Assembly (NCBI RefSeq): GCF_963082655.1
Contig: NC_081553.1
Location: 190,246,351 to 190,310,350, forward strand
Length of the DNA: 64,000 bases
DNA from: Stomoxys calcitrans
Taxonomy: Eukaryota; Arthropoda; Insecta; Diptera; Muscidae
Direction of reading: 5' to 3'
The position numbers and the translations under genes are program-made. Below are positions 46,063-57,113 of the stretch, in pieces. Under the pieces are notes generated by a model. It was not told the origin of the DNA, made no database searches, and saw nothing but the letters and a program-made list of their open reading frames with translations. Every line of letters starts with the position of its first letter. The first letter of the stretch is position 1.

Positions 46063-46433
46063 CTAGTTTGGGAGAGAGAGAGAGACTTTCAATATAAAAG
46101 CGACACCTCGCAGAAATTCGGATGGAGAGAGTGCGGATAGAGAGAGTTCGGATGGAGAGAGTGCGGATGGAGAGAGTTCGGATGGAGAGAGTTCGGATGG
46201 AGAGAGTTCGGATGGAGAGAGTTCGGATGGAGAGAGTTCGGATGGAGAGAGTTCGGATGGGGAGAGAGAGACTTTCATTATAAAACCGACGCCTCGCAGC
46301 AGTTCGGATGGAAAGAGTTCGGGTGGAGAGAGAGAGAGACTTTCAATATAAAAGCGACGCCTCGCAGCATTTCGGATGGAGAGAGTTCGGATGTAAAGAG
46401 AAACTTTCAATATAAAAGCGACGCCTCGCAGCA
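46063..46433. repeat. 15-bp minisatellite with TATA-like modules
   Basis: A GAGTTCGGATGGAGA unit is repeated in register. It is punctuated by four copies of a roughly 30-bp module, ACTTTCAATATAAAAGCGAC followed by GCCTCGCAGCA (46084, 46271, 46340, 46403), giving a two-level repeat. Each module contains a TATAAAA string. The open frame on the minus strand (SPSELSPSEL) is an artefact. Confidence 0.9.
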
Positions 46434-47234
46434 ACTTCTAATCATTTTCCCAAATCACTCGCTGCAGACATATCGCATCTTTCCCCCCTTTGCTGTTGGA
46501 GCCTGGAAGTTATTTTTATGCTGGAAGGATTGTTCATGGTTTGGAAATAAATTTTATAACGATCTCGAGAAAAAAGGAACCAATGTCTTTTAATATCCTG
46601 TAGACTGAGTTTATTCTGGCTAAGTATATTGCAAAGCACTGCCTAAATGAGTAATGAGATTGCAAAAAGGTTCCAAAATGGTCCATGTTTGGTTGTAGCT
46701 GAGTTGAAAATCACCGCTTAAATTAAATTCTGTATTTGTAATTGTAGCCACTACTTCAAAAAGCAAAAAAAACTGCTTTTAAATTTTTAAAACATTCCGA
46801 TTTTTCTTTTACTCAAAACAACCTTGACCACACAAGCTTTGTCCCATATTTTTATTTTCCTGTTTTTTCTGCTTCTTTACTTAAACTAGCAAAGTAACCA
46901 AATAACATTCTTCATAGGTCATAACATACATATCTGGTTTTAAGAATGTGGCCAATTACTCAAGTTATTCGAAGTACTGAGAACATTTCTCAACACAACG
47001 GCAACAATGGTAGTACGAGTACATTACAATTTGCCCCATTTGCCATTGTAAAAGCTACTATTCGTACGAGTACGAACGAACAAACGGCAAGAAACATAAC
47101 AAAATGTCAGTTTTTCCAACATTTGTTTGACTTAAAATAATGAAAATAATTAAGGGAGTAAAATAACTCAGTTCATGGCCATTTGAATGAATGCAGGCAT
47201 TAAATATTTCAGACCAAAAACTAGAGAAGCGAAT
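46434..47234. other. Non-coding stretch
   Basis: AT-rich unique DNA; frames at 46442-46639 (minus) and 46946-47140 (plus) have no recognisable domain. TACTATTCGTACGAGTACGA near 47057 is a short simple motif. Confidence 0.35.
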
Positions 47235-47932
47235 ATGAAAATCGGACAACAAATGTTTCTTTTATGGACCCAAGACCTTAAATCGAGAGATCGGTCTATA
47301 TGGCAGCTATATGCAAATATCCACCGATCTTGGATTTCGAAGGGCCCAAAGCAACTCACTGTCCCAAACTTCGGCGATATCGGACAATAAATCCGCCTTT
47401 TATGGCCCAAAAACTCATAAAGAGCGAACGGTCTATATGGCAGCTATATCCAAATCTGCTCCGATCTGAGCCAAATTGACTTTTATTGGCCCAAGACCTT
47501 AAATCGAGAGATCGGTCTATATGGCAGCTATATCCAAATGTGGACTGATCGGGGCCAAATAAAAGATGGATGATGAGTGGCCTAACACAAATCACTGTCC
47601 CGAATTTCAGCAAAATCAGGTAATAAATGTGGCTTTAATTAGCCTAAAACCCTAAATCGAGAGATCGGTCTATATGTCAGCTATATCCAATTTTGAACCG
47701 ATCGAGGCCAAATTGAGGATGTCGAGGGGCTTAACACAACTCACTGTCCCGAATTTCAGCAAAATCGGATGATAAATGTGGCTTTTATGGGCCCAAGACT
47801 CTAAATCGGCGGATCGGTCTATATGGGGGCTCTATCAAGATATAGTCCGATATAGCCCATCTTCGATCTTAACCTGCTTATGGACAAAAAAAAAAAATCG
47901 GTGCAAAGTTTCAGCTCAATATCTCTATTTTT

Positions 47933-49282
47933 ATACCCTCCACATAGGATGTGGGTATACTAATTTCGTCATTCTGTTTGTAACTCCTCGAAATATGCGT
48001 CTAAGACCTCATAAAGTATAAATATTCTTGATCACTGTGACATTTTAAGTCGAATTAGCCATGTCGGTGCGTCCGTCCCTCCGTCCGTCCCTCCGTCCGT
48101 CCCTCCGTCCGTCCCTCCGTCCGTCCCTCCGTCCGTCCCTCCGTCCGTCCCTCCGTCCGTCCCTCCGTCCGTCCCTCCGTCCGTCCCTCCGTCCGTCCCT
48201 CCGTCCGTCCCTCCGTCCGTCCCTCCGTCCGTCCCTCCGTCCGTCCCTCCGTCCGTCCCTCCGTCCGTCCCTCCGTCCGTCCCTCCGTCCGTCCCTCCGT
48301 CCGTCCCTCCGTCCGTCCCTCCGTCCGTCCCTCCGTCCGTCCCTCCGTCCGTCCCTCCGTCCGTCCCTCCGTCCGTCCCTCCGTCCGTCCCTCCGTCCGT
48401 CCCTCCGTCCGTCCCTACGTCCGTCCCTCCGTCCGTCCCTCCGTCCGTCCCTCCGTCCGTCCCTCCGTCCGTCCCTCCGTCCGTCCCTCCGTCCGTCCCT
48501 CCGTCCGTCCCTCCGTCCGTCCCTCCGTCCGTCCCTCCGTCCGTCCCTCCGTCCGTCCCTCCGTCCGTCCCTCCGTCCGTCCCTCCGTCCGTCCCTCCGT
48601 CCGTCCCTCCGTCCGTCCCTCCGTCCGTCCCTCCGTCCGTCCCTCCGTCCGTCCCTCCGTCCGTCCCACCGTCCGTCCCTCCGTCCGTCCCTCCGTCCGT
48701 CCCTCCGTCCGTCCCTCCGTCCGTCCCTCCGTCCGTCCCTCCGTCCGTCCCTCCGTCCGTCCCTCCGTCCGTCCCTCCGTCCGTCCCTCCGTCCGTCCCT
48801 CCGTCTGTCTATCGAAAGCACTTTAACTTCTGAAGGAGTAGATGTAGTCGCTTGAAATTTTGTACAATTACTTCTTATTGGTGTAGGTCGGTTGGGATTG
48901 TAAAAGGGCCAAATCGGTCCATGTTTTGATATAGCTGCCATATAAACCGATCTTGGGTCTTGACTTCTTGAGCTTTTAGAAGGCAAAATTCTTATCCAAT
49001 TTGATTGAAATTTTGCACATTGTGTTTTGATATCACTTCCAACAACTGTGCGAAGTATGGTTCAAATCGGTCCATAATCTGATATAGCTGCTATATAAAC
49101 CGATCTTGGGTCTTGACTTCTTGAGCTTTTAGAAGGCGCAATTCCTCCACCTCCTCCTCCGTCCATAATCATTATTCTTTGTTTGCTAAAAAAGAGATAC
49201 TGCGCAATGAACTCGACAGATGCGATCCATGGTGGAGGGTATATAAGATTCGGCCCGTCTGAACTTAGCACGCTCTTACTTG
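47933..49282 (+). mobile_element. A-type element nested in B, with expanded tract
   Basis: ATACCCTCCACATAGGATGT at the left; leader TCTTGATCACTGTGACATTT; the CCGTC tract expanded to about 740 bp; only two monomers; then CCATGGTGGAGGGTATATAA, hairpin TTCGGCCCGTCTGAA (mutated arm) and CACGCTCTTACTTG. Comparison with intact B leaders (45128, 31930) shows it entered a run of five T. Confidence 0.9.
48065..48808. repeat. 12-bp microsatellite array (CTCCGTCCGTCC)n
   Basis: About 62 nearly identical 12-bp units with only isolated variants (CTACG near 48417, CCACC near 48667). It sits exactly where A elements carry a 20-30 bp CCGTCCGTCTGTC tract. Long open frames in several phases (LRPS or RRDG repeats) are artefacts. 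Confidence 0.96.
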
Positions 49283-49464
49283 TTAAAGACTGTAGCGTGA
49301 TTTCAACAGACAGATGCATAGACGGATGGACATGGCGAGATCGTTGTAGATTTTTACGCTGACCAAGAACATATATACTTTATAGGGTCGGAAATGGATA
49401 TTTCGATGTGTTGCAAACGAAATGACAAAATGAATATACCCCCTTCCTTCGGTGGTGGGTAAAA

Positions 49465-49800
49465 AAAGAGAACCGATCTGCTACAACTCGAATAGTATGA
49501 TTTTCTAAAAGACACAACTCGAATAGTACGATTCTCAATGCCTTGGATGTATCCAGTGCCACGACCTTACTCTCACCAAACTGGTGTATAGATCGACTTC
49601 ATGGCGGAACTCATATTATCGGTCACTAAGAAGGCCATTGGACTCTAAATACATCACAAGATGGTGGTTGACCATGCTCTCCATAACCTTGGAAAGCGCA
49701 GAGCATATCACGATTATTTATTATCCACTATATCCATATTATCCACTATGTCTATAGCTATATCCAAATATGTTTCGATTGGGATCATACTCAGTTTATA
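49465..49800. other. Non-coding stretch with a short tandem duplication
   Basis: ACAACTCGAATAGTATGATT and ACAACTCGAATAGTACGATT occur at 49482 and 49513, a 31-bp-spaced duplication. No gene recognised. Confidence 0.4.
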
Positions 49801-50600
49801 TGCCGATATCGCAGTTTCATATATCAGCGATAACTGGTATCAAATGCGCCTGTTATGGGATTAAGACCCTTAATTGGCAGATCGGTCTATATGTCAGCTA
49901 TATCTAAATGGGTCCCGATCTGGACTATATTGGTTTTGGATATCGGGAGGCTCAATACATATCACTGTTTCAAATTTCAGCGAAATGGGGTAATAAATGC
50001 ATCTCTTATGCCTTAAAGCCCTATATAAGAATATTGGTGTATAATGTAGCTACATCTAAATATAGTCCGATGTGGGCCATATTTGGAATGGATGTCAAGA
50101 GGTCTAATAGAACTTACTGTTCCAGCAAAATCGGTTAACAAATGCGTTTTTATGAACTTTAGACCCTAAATCGGTAGATTGGTATATATAGCGGCTATGT
50201 CTAACTAAAGTCGTATGTGGATCATACTCGGTCCGTATATCGAGATGCCTAGTGCAATTCACTTTTACAAATTTCAGCGAATTCAGGTCATAAGAACTTA
50301 TAGCTGAAAATCGGTCTATATGACAGTCAAGTGCTCTAACAGAACTCACTGTTCCGAATTTCAATGAAATCGGGTAATAAACAAGGCTTTTATGGGCTAG
50401 AGATACAAAATCGCCATATCGCTCTATATGGCAGCTATACCCATATATAGTCCGATATGAAAACTTTTCGCTTTGGATTTTGGGACGCCTAATAAAACTT
50501 TTTGTTTAAAATTTTACCGAAATCTGGTTAGAATTGCGCATGTTATGACCTTCAGACCCTATACCGGGACATAGTATCCTGAGGTTCCAATTATGGGGTA
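49801..50600 (-). repeat. D-type helentron-like monomers, degenerate
   Basis: Four to five diverged monomers with CGGTCTATATGTCAGCTATA, TCAAATTTCAGCGAAATGGG and AAATCGCCATATCGCTCTAT. No terminus is preserved. Related to the better D copy at 53116. Confidence 0.6.
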
Positions 50601-51017
50601 TGCGTTTTTCTAGCCAAATTGCCCAGACGAGCTAATGCATACGCCTCATCCGCGTGTCTAAACAGTTCAGCCGGTAACCCATCCTGCCGCCTTATTGTTT
50701 TTAAGCCAGTGGACGTCGTTTTCACTAGATGGTACACATTCTATACTATCATTGGTTCTATGAAACACTCATGGCTACCATCATCGAATACCAGCAGCTG
50801 GGAAAAGTGTTGTTTCCATATCAACACATTATCTGTATAAGTGACCAGATTTCCTTCTTTGTCTTTGAAGAAGGATGTGCCTGTAGTAAAGTCATCGGTT
50901 TGATATTTAATTCTTTGGTGGAATTTCGGACTTCATTCTGGTTCCTGAACATCTCGATTTGCTCACACTCAAGTCTTTTCATTTCCTTCTTTTTTTGCTG
51001 AAGAGACGTTTCTCCTC
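50601..51017 (-). pseudogene. LINE-E fragment (between endonuclease and RT)
   Basis: Minus-strand frames read LQQKKKEMKRLECEQIEMFR, NQNEVRNSTKELNIKP and, shifted, AGTSFFKDKEGNLVTYTDNV, followed by a WKQHFSQLL-like string. This succession is typical of the linker preceding the reverse transcriptase in RTE-like LINEs. Frameshifts are frequent. Clade is inference. Confidence 0.6.
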
Positions 51018-51070
51018 CGAAGGGTATATAAGATTCTGTTATGTCGAATTCAAGGCATTTTTACTTGTTT
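51018..51070 (+). mobile_element. Decayed A-type 3' end
   Basis: CGAAGGGTATATAAGATTCT, then GTCGAATTCAAGGC and TTTTTACTTG are a degraded subterminal repeat, hairpin and tail without the element body. Confidence 0.55.
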
Positions 51071-51874
51071 TAATTTATTTTATTACTGTACTAGCTGTGC
51101 GTTCCTTTTGGCCTATCTATCTGATCCTTATCGACAATTCCTCTATTTACAGTAAACATCAAACTACCATCATTTTATATTTGTATAAATCATTCTCTTC
51201 CATCAAAAGGGGTGATATGCTACACTTCACACACACACACACACACACCCACCCATCCTCATCGACTGTGAATTACAAAGTCAATAAAACTCAAGTGGTA
51301 ACATTGGCGCCATTCACATACTCCAACGGGCCAGTCCAGCACTAGTGGAGTAAGCCAAAAATGGAATGGCAGCTGAAGAATTTTGCGAAAAAATTCGTAC
51401 TCTTCAACAATAAGAGGAGTACGAGGAATCGCATTTATGTTCATTTTTTTTTTAAACAAATAAATACGAGTATGTGAATACAAAGTTAACCCCATAGCTA
51501 CCAAAAACGAAAAACGATGAAGTTGTAGTCTATGGAGAATGAATGGGGGAGAATCAAAAGTACAGGGAAAATTGTAGGTCAATGACAAGGTTTGGACGGA
51601 TACAAAAACGAATGGAAGAATGGACAGACACTGTAACCAAATGAGCAGATGGCATGATAAAATTAGAAAAAAAACAAAGGAACGGGACAAAAAATAAAGG
51701 GGCGGGGTGGGGGTTGGGGGGAAGCATGTGTTAATTTTCTGCACAATATCGGGAGATCATTAAACGATAATGTGCAGAATTTTAACATTAGGAGTATGTT
51801 GGCAAGCCATCAAAATTCTTTGAAATGTTCTAAAAAAGAGTTATTTAAAGCGTTTCAGGCAGGAAATGAAAATA
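51071..51874. other. Non-coding stretch with (CA)n
   Basis: A CACACA run of about 25 bases (51228-51252) and a G-rich patch (51698-51722). The 161-codon minus-strand frame at 51259-51744 is low-complexity and has no domain that I recognise. Confidence 0.4.
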
Positions 51875-52660
51875 AAACAGGTAAAAAAGCATTTAGTTCG
51901 GCCAGGCCGTACTTTAGACACCCTACACCTCGGATATATATTTATAACCCCATTTCGTCAAAATCCGGTGAAAAATACTCCTTTAATAAAACCATTACAG
52001 CTACATCGAAATATAGTTCGATGTGGACCAAACAAGGCACAAATGCCGAGAGGTCTTATATAACTCATCATTTCGAATTTTAGTTAGATCGAGTAATAAA
52101 TGGGCGTTCAGTGGGTTCACTTGAACGCCCATGCAACCTAACTTAATGCAACCCATTTTGTACATTTCAGCTAAATTTGGAAAAATGCTCTTTTTATGGG
52201 CCCTAGAACCTCAGGCGTGATATCGGTATATCCAAATAAGATTGATCGGGGGCTATATCCAAATAAGGTTCGATCTGAACCATACTCAATGAGGATATTG
52301 AAGACTTTAACACAACCTACTGTACTAAATGTAAGCGAAATCGAAAATTAATGCATCCTAAAACCTTATATCGGAAATAGTTCTTCGAATATGGTTGTTG
52401 ATATAGCCCATCGTCAAACTTATCCTGCTCTAACTCATTACGCCTGGACGAATCTTGGAAATTCACAAAAAAATTTCTATATACGGTATTTTCTGCCAAA
52501 TCAGGCAAAAACTAAAGCTTCTAGGGGCCGTAGAAGAGTAATGGGAATATCGATTTATAAAGGATAAATCATGTTATAGATCGATTTGGACAAAATTGAC
52601 CATGGATGTTGTAAGTCAAAAAACAAAAAAAAATTGTACAAAAATTCAGCCAAATCGGAC
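51875..52660 (-). mobile_element. D-type helentron-like element, minus, degenerate
   Basis: Opens with a reversed 3' end (ACAGGTAAAAAAGCATTTAG, hairpin GTTCGGCCAGGCCGTAC, then ACACCCTACACCTCGGATAT), followed by decayed monomers. ATGGGCGTTCA at 52108 and its complement near 52130 form an 11-bp inverted repeat. Confidence 0.6.
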
Positions 52661-52683
52661 AACAACGGCTTCGGCTCCCAGAG

Positions 52684-52730
52684 GCAGCGTCAGAGGTGGT
52701 TATGCTAACCTCTGCGCTACGTTGGCCTCC
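52684..52730 (-). mobile_element. SINE head scrap
   Basis: GCTAACCTCTGCGCTACG then TTGGCCTCC is the tRNA-like head end of the SINE, minus orientation. The B-box is missing. Confidence 0.6.
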
Positions 52731-52794
52731 GGTATGGGTGTATTTTTGGGGGTGAGATGGACTTCCATATATCAGATTCTTACTCTAGTCTCAA

Positions 52795-53115
52795 ATAAAG
52801 GGTAATTTTTTAGAGATTATTTTTTTGGCAACACTGGTTTAAACAGCTCATGTACATTTCGTATAACACACTGTCAAACATCTTCACTTTGGTCTATAAT
52901 TTAAGCATGAATCGTATTGCAAACGTACAACGCTTGTAAATTATTGAAGTTTATTATCAAAATGCTTGCTCAGTTAAAAAAGTTAATTGCGCGCTTCTTT
53001 CATTTTCCGACGAAGTTCATTTTTGGCTAAATGGGTACGCAAATAAGCAGAATTGTGGATTTTGAAGTAAATATCAGCCAGAAGCATTGCCAGAGCTACA
53101 AATGCATCCAGAACG
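52795..53115 (+). pseudogene. Mariner-like transposase, N-terminal part (split copy)
   Basis: A terminal repeat (AAAGGGTAATTTTTTAGAG with GGCAACACTGG) is followed by a decayed start MNRIANVQRL, then FSDEVHFWLNGYANKQNCGF with the first catalytic Asp, and PEALPELQMHPER. Stops at the RL* and GF* positions. It is broken at 53115 by a D-type element; the C-terminal part lies at 56690. Confidence 0.75.
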
Positions 53116-54232
53116 AGGAAAAAGGTGTTAAGTTCGGCCGGGCCGAACTTTGGATACCCACCACCTGGAGTATGTATGTAAACCCCCTTTCGTCATAATC
53201 CGGTGAAACTTGGATAACTTAAGCATTAAAATTCGGCAGGGACATTGAGGGTCTAATAAATGTAAGTCACTGTTCAAATTTGTAGAACAAAATATTGGTC
53301 TTTTTGGCAGGTATATACAAATATAAACCGATCCGCGGACACGGATGTCGAAAAGCCCAACACAAGTCACTGCGTCAAGGATATAATCATAATAATCATC
53401 ATACTATTTTATTATAACTACACTATCCATAGTTATATCTTAATAATGGCTAAATTGGAAGATCGGTCTATATGGCAGATATATCAATAAAGTCTTATCT
53501 GACTCATATGTGGGTCGGATGTCGGGAGGCTTAAGTCAACTCACTATTTCAAATTTCGACGGAATCGGGTAATAAATAATGGTTTTATGGGCTTCAGACA
53601 CTTTTTTGGCAGATCGGTCTATATCATAGCTATATCTAAATATAGTCCGATCTAAACCATATTTGGGTACATGTTAGGAGGCCTAAAACTACACACTGTT
53701 TCAAATTTCAGCGAAATCGGTTAAAAAATAAAGCTTTTATGGACTTCAGACCCTTTATCGGGAGATCGGTCTATATGGCAGCTATATCTACATATATTCC
53801 GATCAGAACCATATAAAAACCGGATGTTGGGAGGCTTAAAACTATTCATTGTTTCAAGTTTCAGCGAAATCGGTAAAAAAAAAAAATTTTATGGTCTTCA
53901 GACCCTTAATCGACAGATCGGTCTATATGGCAGTTATATCTAAATATAGTCCGATCTGAACCATATTTAGGTCAGATGTCGGGAGGCTTAAAATAACCCA
54001 CTGTTTAAAATTTCTGCGAAATCGGGTAATAATTTAAGCTTTTATGGCCTTCAGTCTCTTTATGGGGAGATCGGTCTATATGGCAGCTATATCTAAATAA
54101 AGTCCGATCTGAACCATATTGAGGTCAGATGTCGGGAGGCTTAAAATAAACCACTGTTTCAAATTTCAGCGAAATCGGGTAATAATTTAAGCTTTTATGG
54201 GCTTCAGACCCTTTATCGGCAGATCGGTCTAT
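53116..54232 (-). mobile_element. D-type helentron-like element, minus
   Basis: Opens AAAAAGGTGTTAAGTTCGGC with a perfect hairpin and TGGATACCCACCACC. Monomers follow with GGCAGCTATATCTAAATATA and GGGAGGCTTAAAA; two successive AGATCGG starts at 53915 and 54068 give a 153-bp period. The 5' end is missing; it runs into A sequence at 54233. Confidence 0.75.
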
Positions 54233-54726
54233 ATAAACCATATAAACCGATCTGGGATCTTGACTTCTTGAGCCACTAGAGGGCTGTTTTGTTATGACTT
54301 CAACGACTGTGCCAAGAATAGTTCAAATCGGTCCATAACCTGATATAGCTGCCATATAAACCGATGTGGGATATTGACTTCTTGAGCCTCTAAAGGCGCA
54401 AGTATTATTTGATTTGGCTGAACTTTTGTTCAATGGCTTCTCCCATGACCATGACGTGTCGAATATGGCATGAATCGGTTTATAGCCTCATACAGATCCC
54501 CTATAATCGATCTCCCTATTCACTTCTTCAGCCTCTTAAGTGCGCAATTCTTACAATTCTTCTATTTGGCTGAAATTTTACAAAATAACTTCTACTATGG
54601 TCTCCAATATTCAATATTCTTTTATCCTTTTTTGCCTAAAATGCCGGGGAAAGAACTCGACAAATGCGATCCATAGTGGAGGGTATATAAGATTCGGCCC
54701 GGCCGAACTTAGCACGCTTTTACTTG
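54233..54726 (+). mobile_element. A-type element, 3' part
   Basis: Three monomers (ACCGATCTGGGATCTTGACT), then CCATAGTGGAGGGTATATAA, hairpin TTCGGCCCGGCCGAA and GCACGCTTTTACTTG, ending in the canonical tail. No 5' end: it joins D monomer to A monomer at the shared CGGTCTATATAAACCATATA core. Confidence 0.78.
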
Positions 54727-55084
54727 TTAACTCTACAAAGTATGCATACTAGACCGTCATTTTATTCATAGACGATCGGAACATGTCCGCCCGTCTGTTT
54801 GTTTAAATTATTCTACAACCTTCACAGATGGCTTATATCTTGATATAGAACCGATTATACCGATCTCCGATCAGAAATCTTGAATTCATAGAATATGTAT
54901 TTTTGCCCTGATTTCAATGAACAACCGTGCCTAGTTTGAATAAGGCCATTTAAGCCTTATTCAAACTAGGCACGGCTGATTTGAGCCCAGATATAAGTTT
55001 TTACTGCCCATATCCACAGTGCCAGTGAGTTGCATGAACCCCTCAACTTCTGAGTACGGATCCAATCTGACCATATTTGTATGC
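54727..55084. repeat. Related leader-like sequence with a perfect palindrome
   Basis: GAACATGTCCGCCCGTCTGT at 54779 and TATCTTGATATAG mark a helentron-like leader in plus orientation. At 54925-54946 and 54954-54975, 22-bp arms (CCGTGCCTAGTTTGAATAAG...) are exactly complementary around a 7-nt loop. Confidence 0.75.
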
Positions 55085-56566
55085 AGCTGCATACAAAAAG
55101 TTCGAAAATGGGCTACATCGGACTATATCTTGACCGATTGGCCATATTGACCGATTGGCCGATTTAGGGTATTAGGCCCATAAAAGACACATTTATTACC
55201 CGATTTTGCTGAAATTTGGGACAGTGAGTTGTGATAGGCCCTTCGACATTCTTCGTAAATTTTGCCCAAATCGGTCCAGATTTGGATATAGCTGCCATAT
55301 AGAGCGATCCTCCGATTTTGGGTCTTAGGCCCATAAAAGCCACATTTATTATCTGATTTTGCTGAAATTTGGGACAGTGAGTTGTGTTAAGCCTTTCGAC
55401 ATCCTTCGTAAATTTGCTCCAGATCAGTCCAGATTTGGATATAGCTGCCATATAGACCGATCCTCCGATTTTGGGTCTTAGGCCCATTAAAGTCACATTT
55501 ATTATCTGATTTTGCTGAAATTTTGGACAATGAATTGTGTTATGCCCTTCGACATCCTTCGTAAATTTGCTCCAGATCAGTCCAGATTTGGATATAGCTG
55601 CCATATAGACCGATCCTCCGATTTTGGGTCTTAGGCCCATTAAAGCCACATTTATTATCCGATTTTGCTGAAATATGGCACAGTGAGTTGTCTTAGACCC
55701 TGCGACACCTTTCTTCAATTTGGCACTCATCGGTTCAGATTTGGGTATAGCTGTCATATAGACCGATATCTCGATTTAAGGTTTTGGGCCTATAAAAGGC
55801 GCATTTATTGTCCGATGTCTTTGAAATTTGGGACAGTGGGTTAAGCTAAGCCCCTTGATATACTTCTGAAATATAGCACAGATCGGTCCAGATTTAGATA
55901 TAGACCGATCTCAAGGTCTTAGGTTTTGGGGCCATAAAAGGCGCAATTATTGTCCGATGTCACTGAGATTTGGGACAGTGCGTTGGTTTAGGCTCTTCGA
56001 CGTTCTGCTTCAATTTGGACCAGATCGGTCCAAATTTGAATATAGCTGCCATATAGACCGATCTCTCGATTTAAGGTTTTGGACCCTTAAAAGGCGCATT
56101 TATTGTCCGATTTCTCCGAAATTTGGGACTGTGCGTTGGTTTAGGCTCTTCGCGACATTTTTCTGCAACTTGGCCCAAATCGGTTCAGATTTGGATATAG
56201 CTGCCATGTAGACCGATATCTCAATTTAAAGTCTTGGCCCCATAAAAGGCGCATTTATAATCCGATTTCGCTGAAATTTGACACAGTGACTTATGTTAGG
56301 CTTTTCGACATCCATGTTGTATATGGTTCAGATCGGTTTATTTTTAAATATAGCTACCAAAAAGACCACTATTTTGTTATACAAAATAGAACAATGACTT
56401 GAACTTATTAACCTTTGGTTCAAATCGGATTATATTTAGATATAACTGCTAAGGGACATAAGATTTGCAATTTTCACCGGATTTTGATGTAAGGAGGTTT
56501 ACATATATACCTGAGGTGGTGGGTATCCAAAGTTCGGCCCGGCTGAACTTAACGCCTTTTTACTTG
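55085..56566 (+). mobile_element. B-type element, 5'-truncated
   Basis: Eight or so monomers with GGGACAGTGAGTTGTG, then CCTGAGGTGGTGGGTATCC, hairpin GTTCGGCCCGGCTGAACTT and CGCCTTTTTACTTG. The 197-codon minus frame at 55164-55757 is a 51-residue periodic artefact of the 153-bp monomer. Confidence 0.83.
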
Positions 56567-56880
56567 TTTCAGTAAATAACTTGGTATTTATTATTTATAT
56601 ATGTTGGAAAAATTTACCAAAAATTGAGATCAGCCTACCAACAAAATAATAACCCACCAATTTTGGTAGGAACCTACCAAAAACGGCAACACTGATCGTA
56701 ACGTAACTGTGAATGGTGAGCGCTACCGTGAGATGATTTTCCAAATTTTTCTTTTGGTCCAAAATGCAAGAGCTTGACTTGCATGACATGTAGTTTCAAC
56801 AAGACGGTGCCCCATGCAACACAGCACGCGTAACGATAAACTTATTGAGTGTCGAGTTCGGTGAACATTTTTTTTCACGG
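56567..56880 (+). pseudogene. Mariner-like transposase, C-terminal part (split copy)
   Basis: From about 56690 frames read RNVTVNGERYREMI and, after shifts, FQQDGAPCNTARVTINLLSV followed by EFGEHFFSRA. QQDGAP contains the second catalytic Asp of the mariner triad. It follows on from the N-terminal part at 52795-53115, lacking about 20 residues of the GPYFFKD region. 56567-56689 is AT-rich with a CCTACCAA repeat and no coding sequence. Confidence 0.75.
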
Positions 56881-57033
56881 GCGCAGCAAAGCGGTCCGGG
56901 TACAGTTAAATTTTTTTATAGACATATTAAAAAGGTATTCCTTGTAGGTGTAAGCTTTGGAAAAAAATATGTACAAACTCCTTACTACCAAAACATAATA
57001 CGTATTAAATCTCTTTTCAGAAAAAATCACAAT

Positions 57034-57113
57034 AATCCTTTTTAACCACACGCACACTCACGTAATGACTTAAAATCCTTTTTAACCACCCGCGCACTCA
57101 TGTAATGACTTAA
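57034..57113. repeat. 40-bp tandem duplication
   Basis: AATCCTTTTTAACCAC...CACTCA...GTAATGACTTAA occurs twice head to tail (57034 and 57074) with a few differences. Confidence 0.85.

Larger units (their letters stand above)
47235..49464 (-). mobile_element. B-type element, minus, hosting an A element
   Basis: Reverse B monomers (47235-47860), then leader CTTCGATCTTAACCTGCTTA. The sequence is split after CAATATCTCTATTTTT by an A element and resumes AAAGACTGTAGCGTGATTTC (49285), through the tract to CCTTCGGTGGTGGGTA (49450-49464). The hairpin end on the left is lost. Confidence 0.82.

Noticed and set aside
48045..48986. Frames of 264 and 313 codons resembling an Arg-rich repetitive protein
   Set aside because: Another 12-bp array; no non-repetitive coding sequence beyond leader-derived ends.
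51259..51744. A 161-codon minus-strand frame
   Set aside because: Low-complexity composition, overlaps a (CA)n run and a G-rich patch, no domain recognised.
55164..55757. A 197-codon frame with 51-residue repeats that could pass for a repeat protein
   Set aside because: It is the antisense of B monomers; 153 is divisible by three, so any stop-free phase stays open. The frames at 3610-4038, 32716-33090 and 43506-43808 have the same cause.
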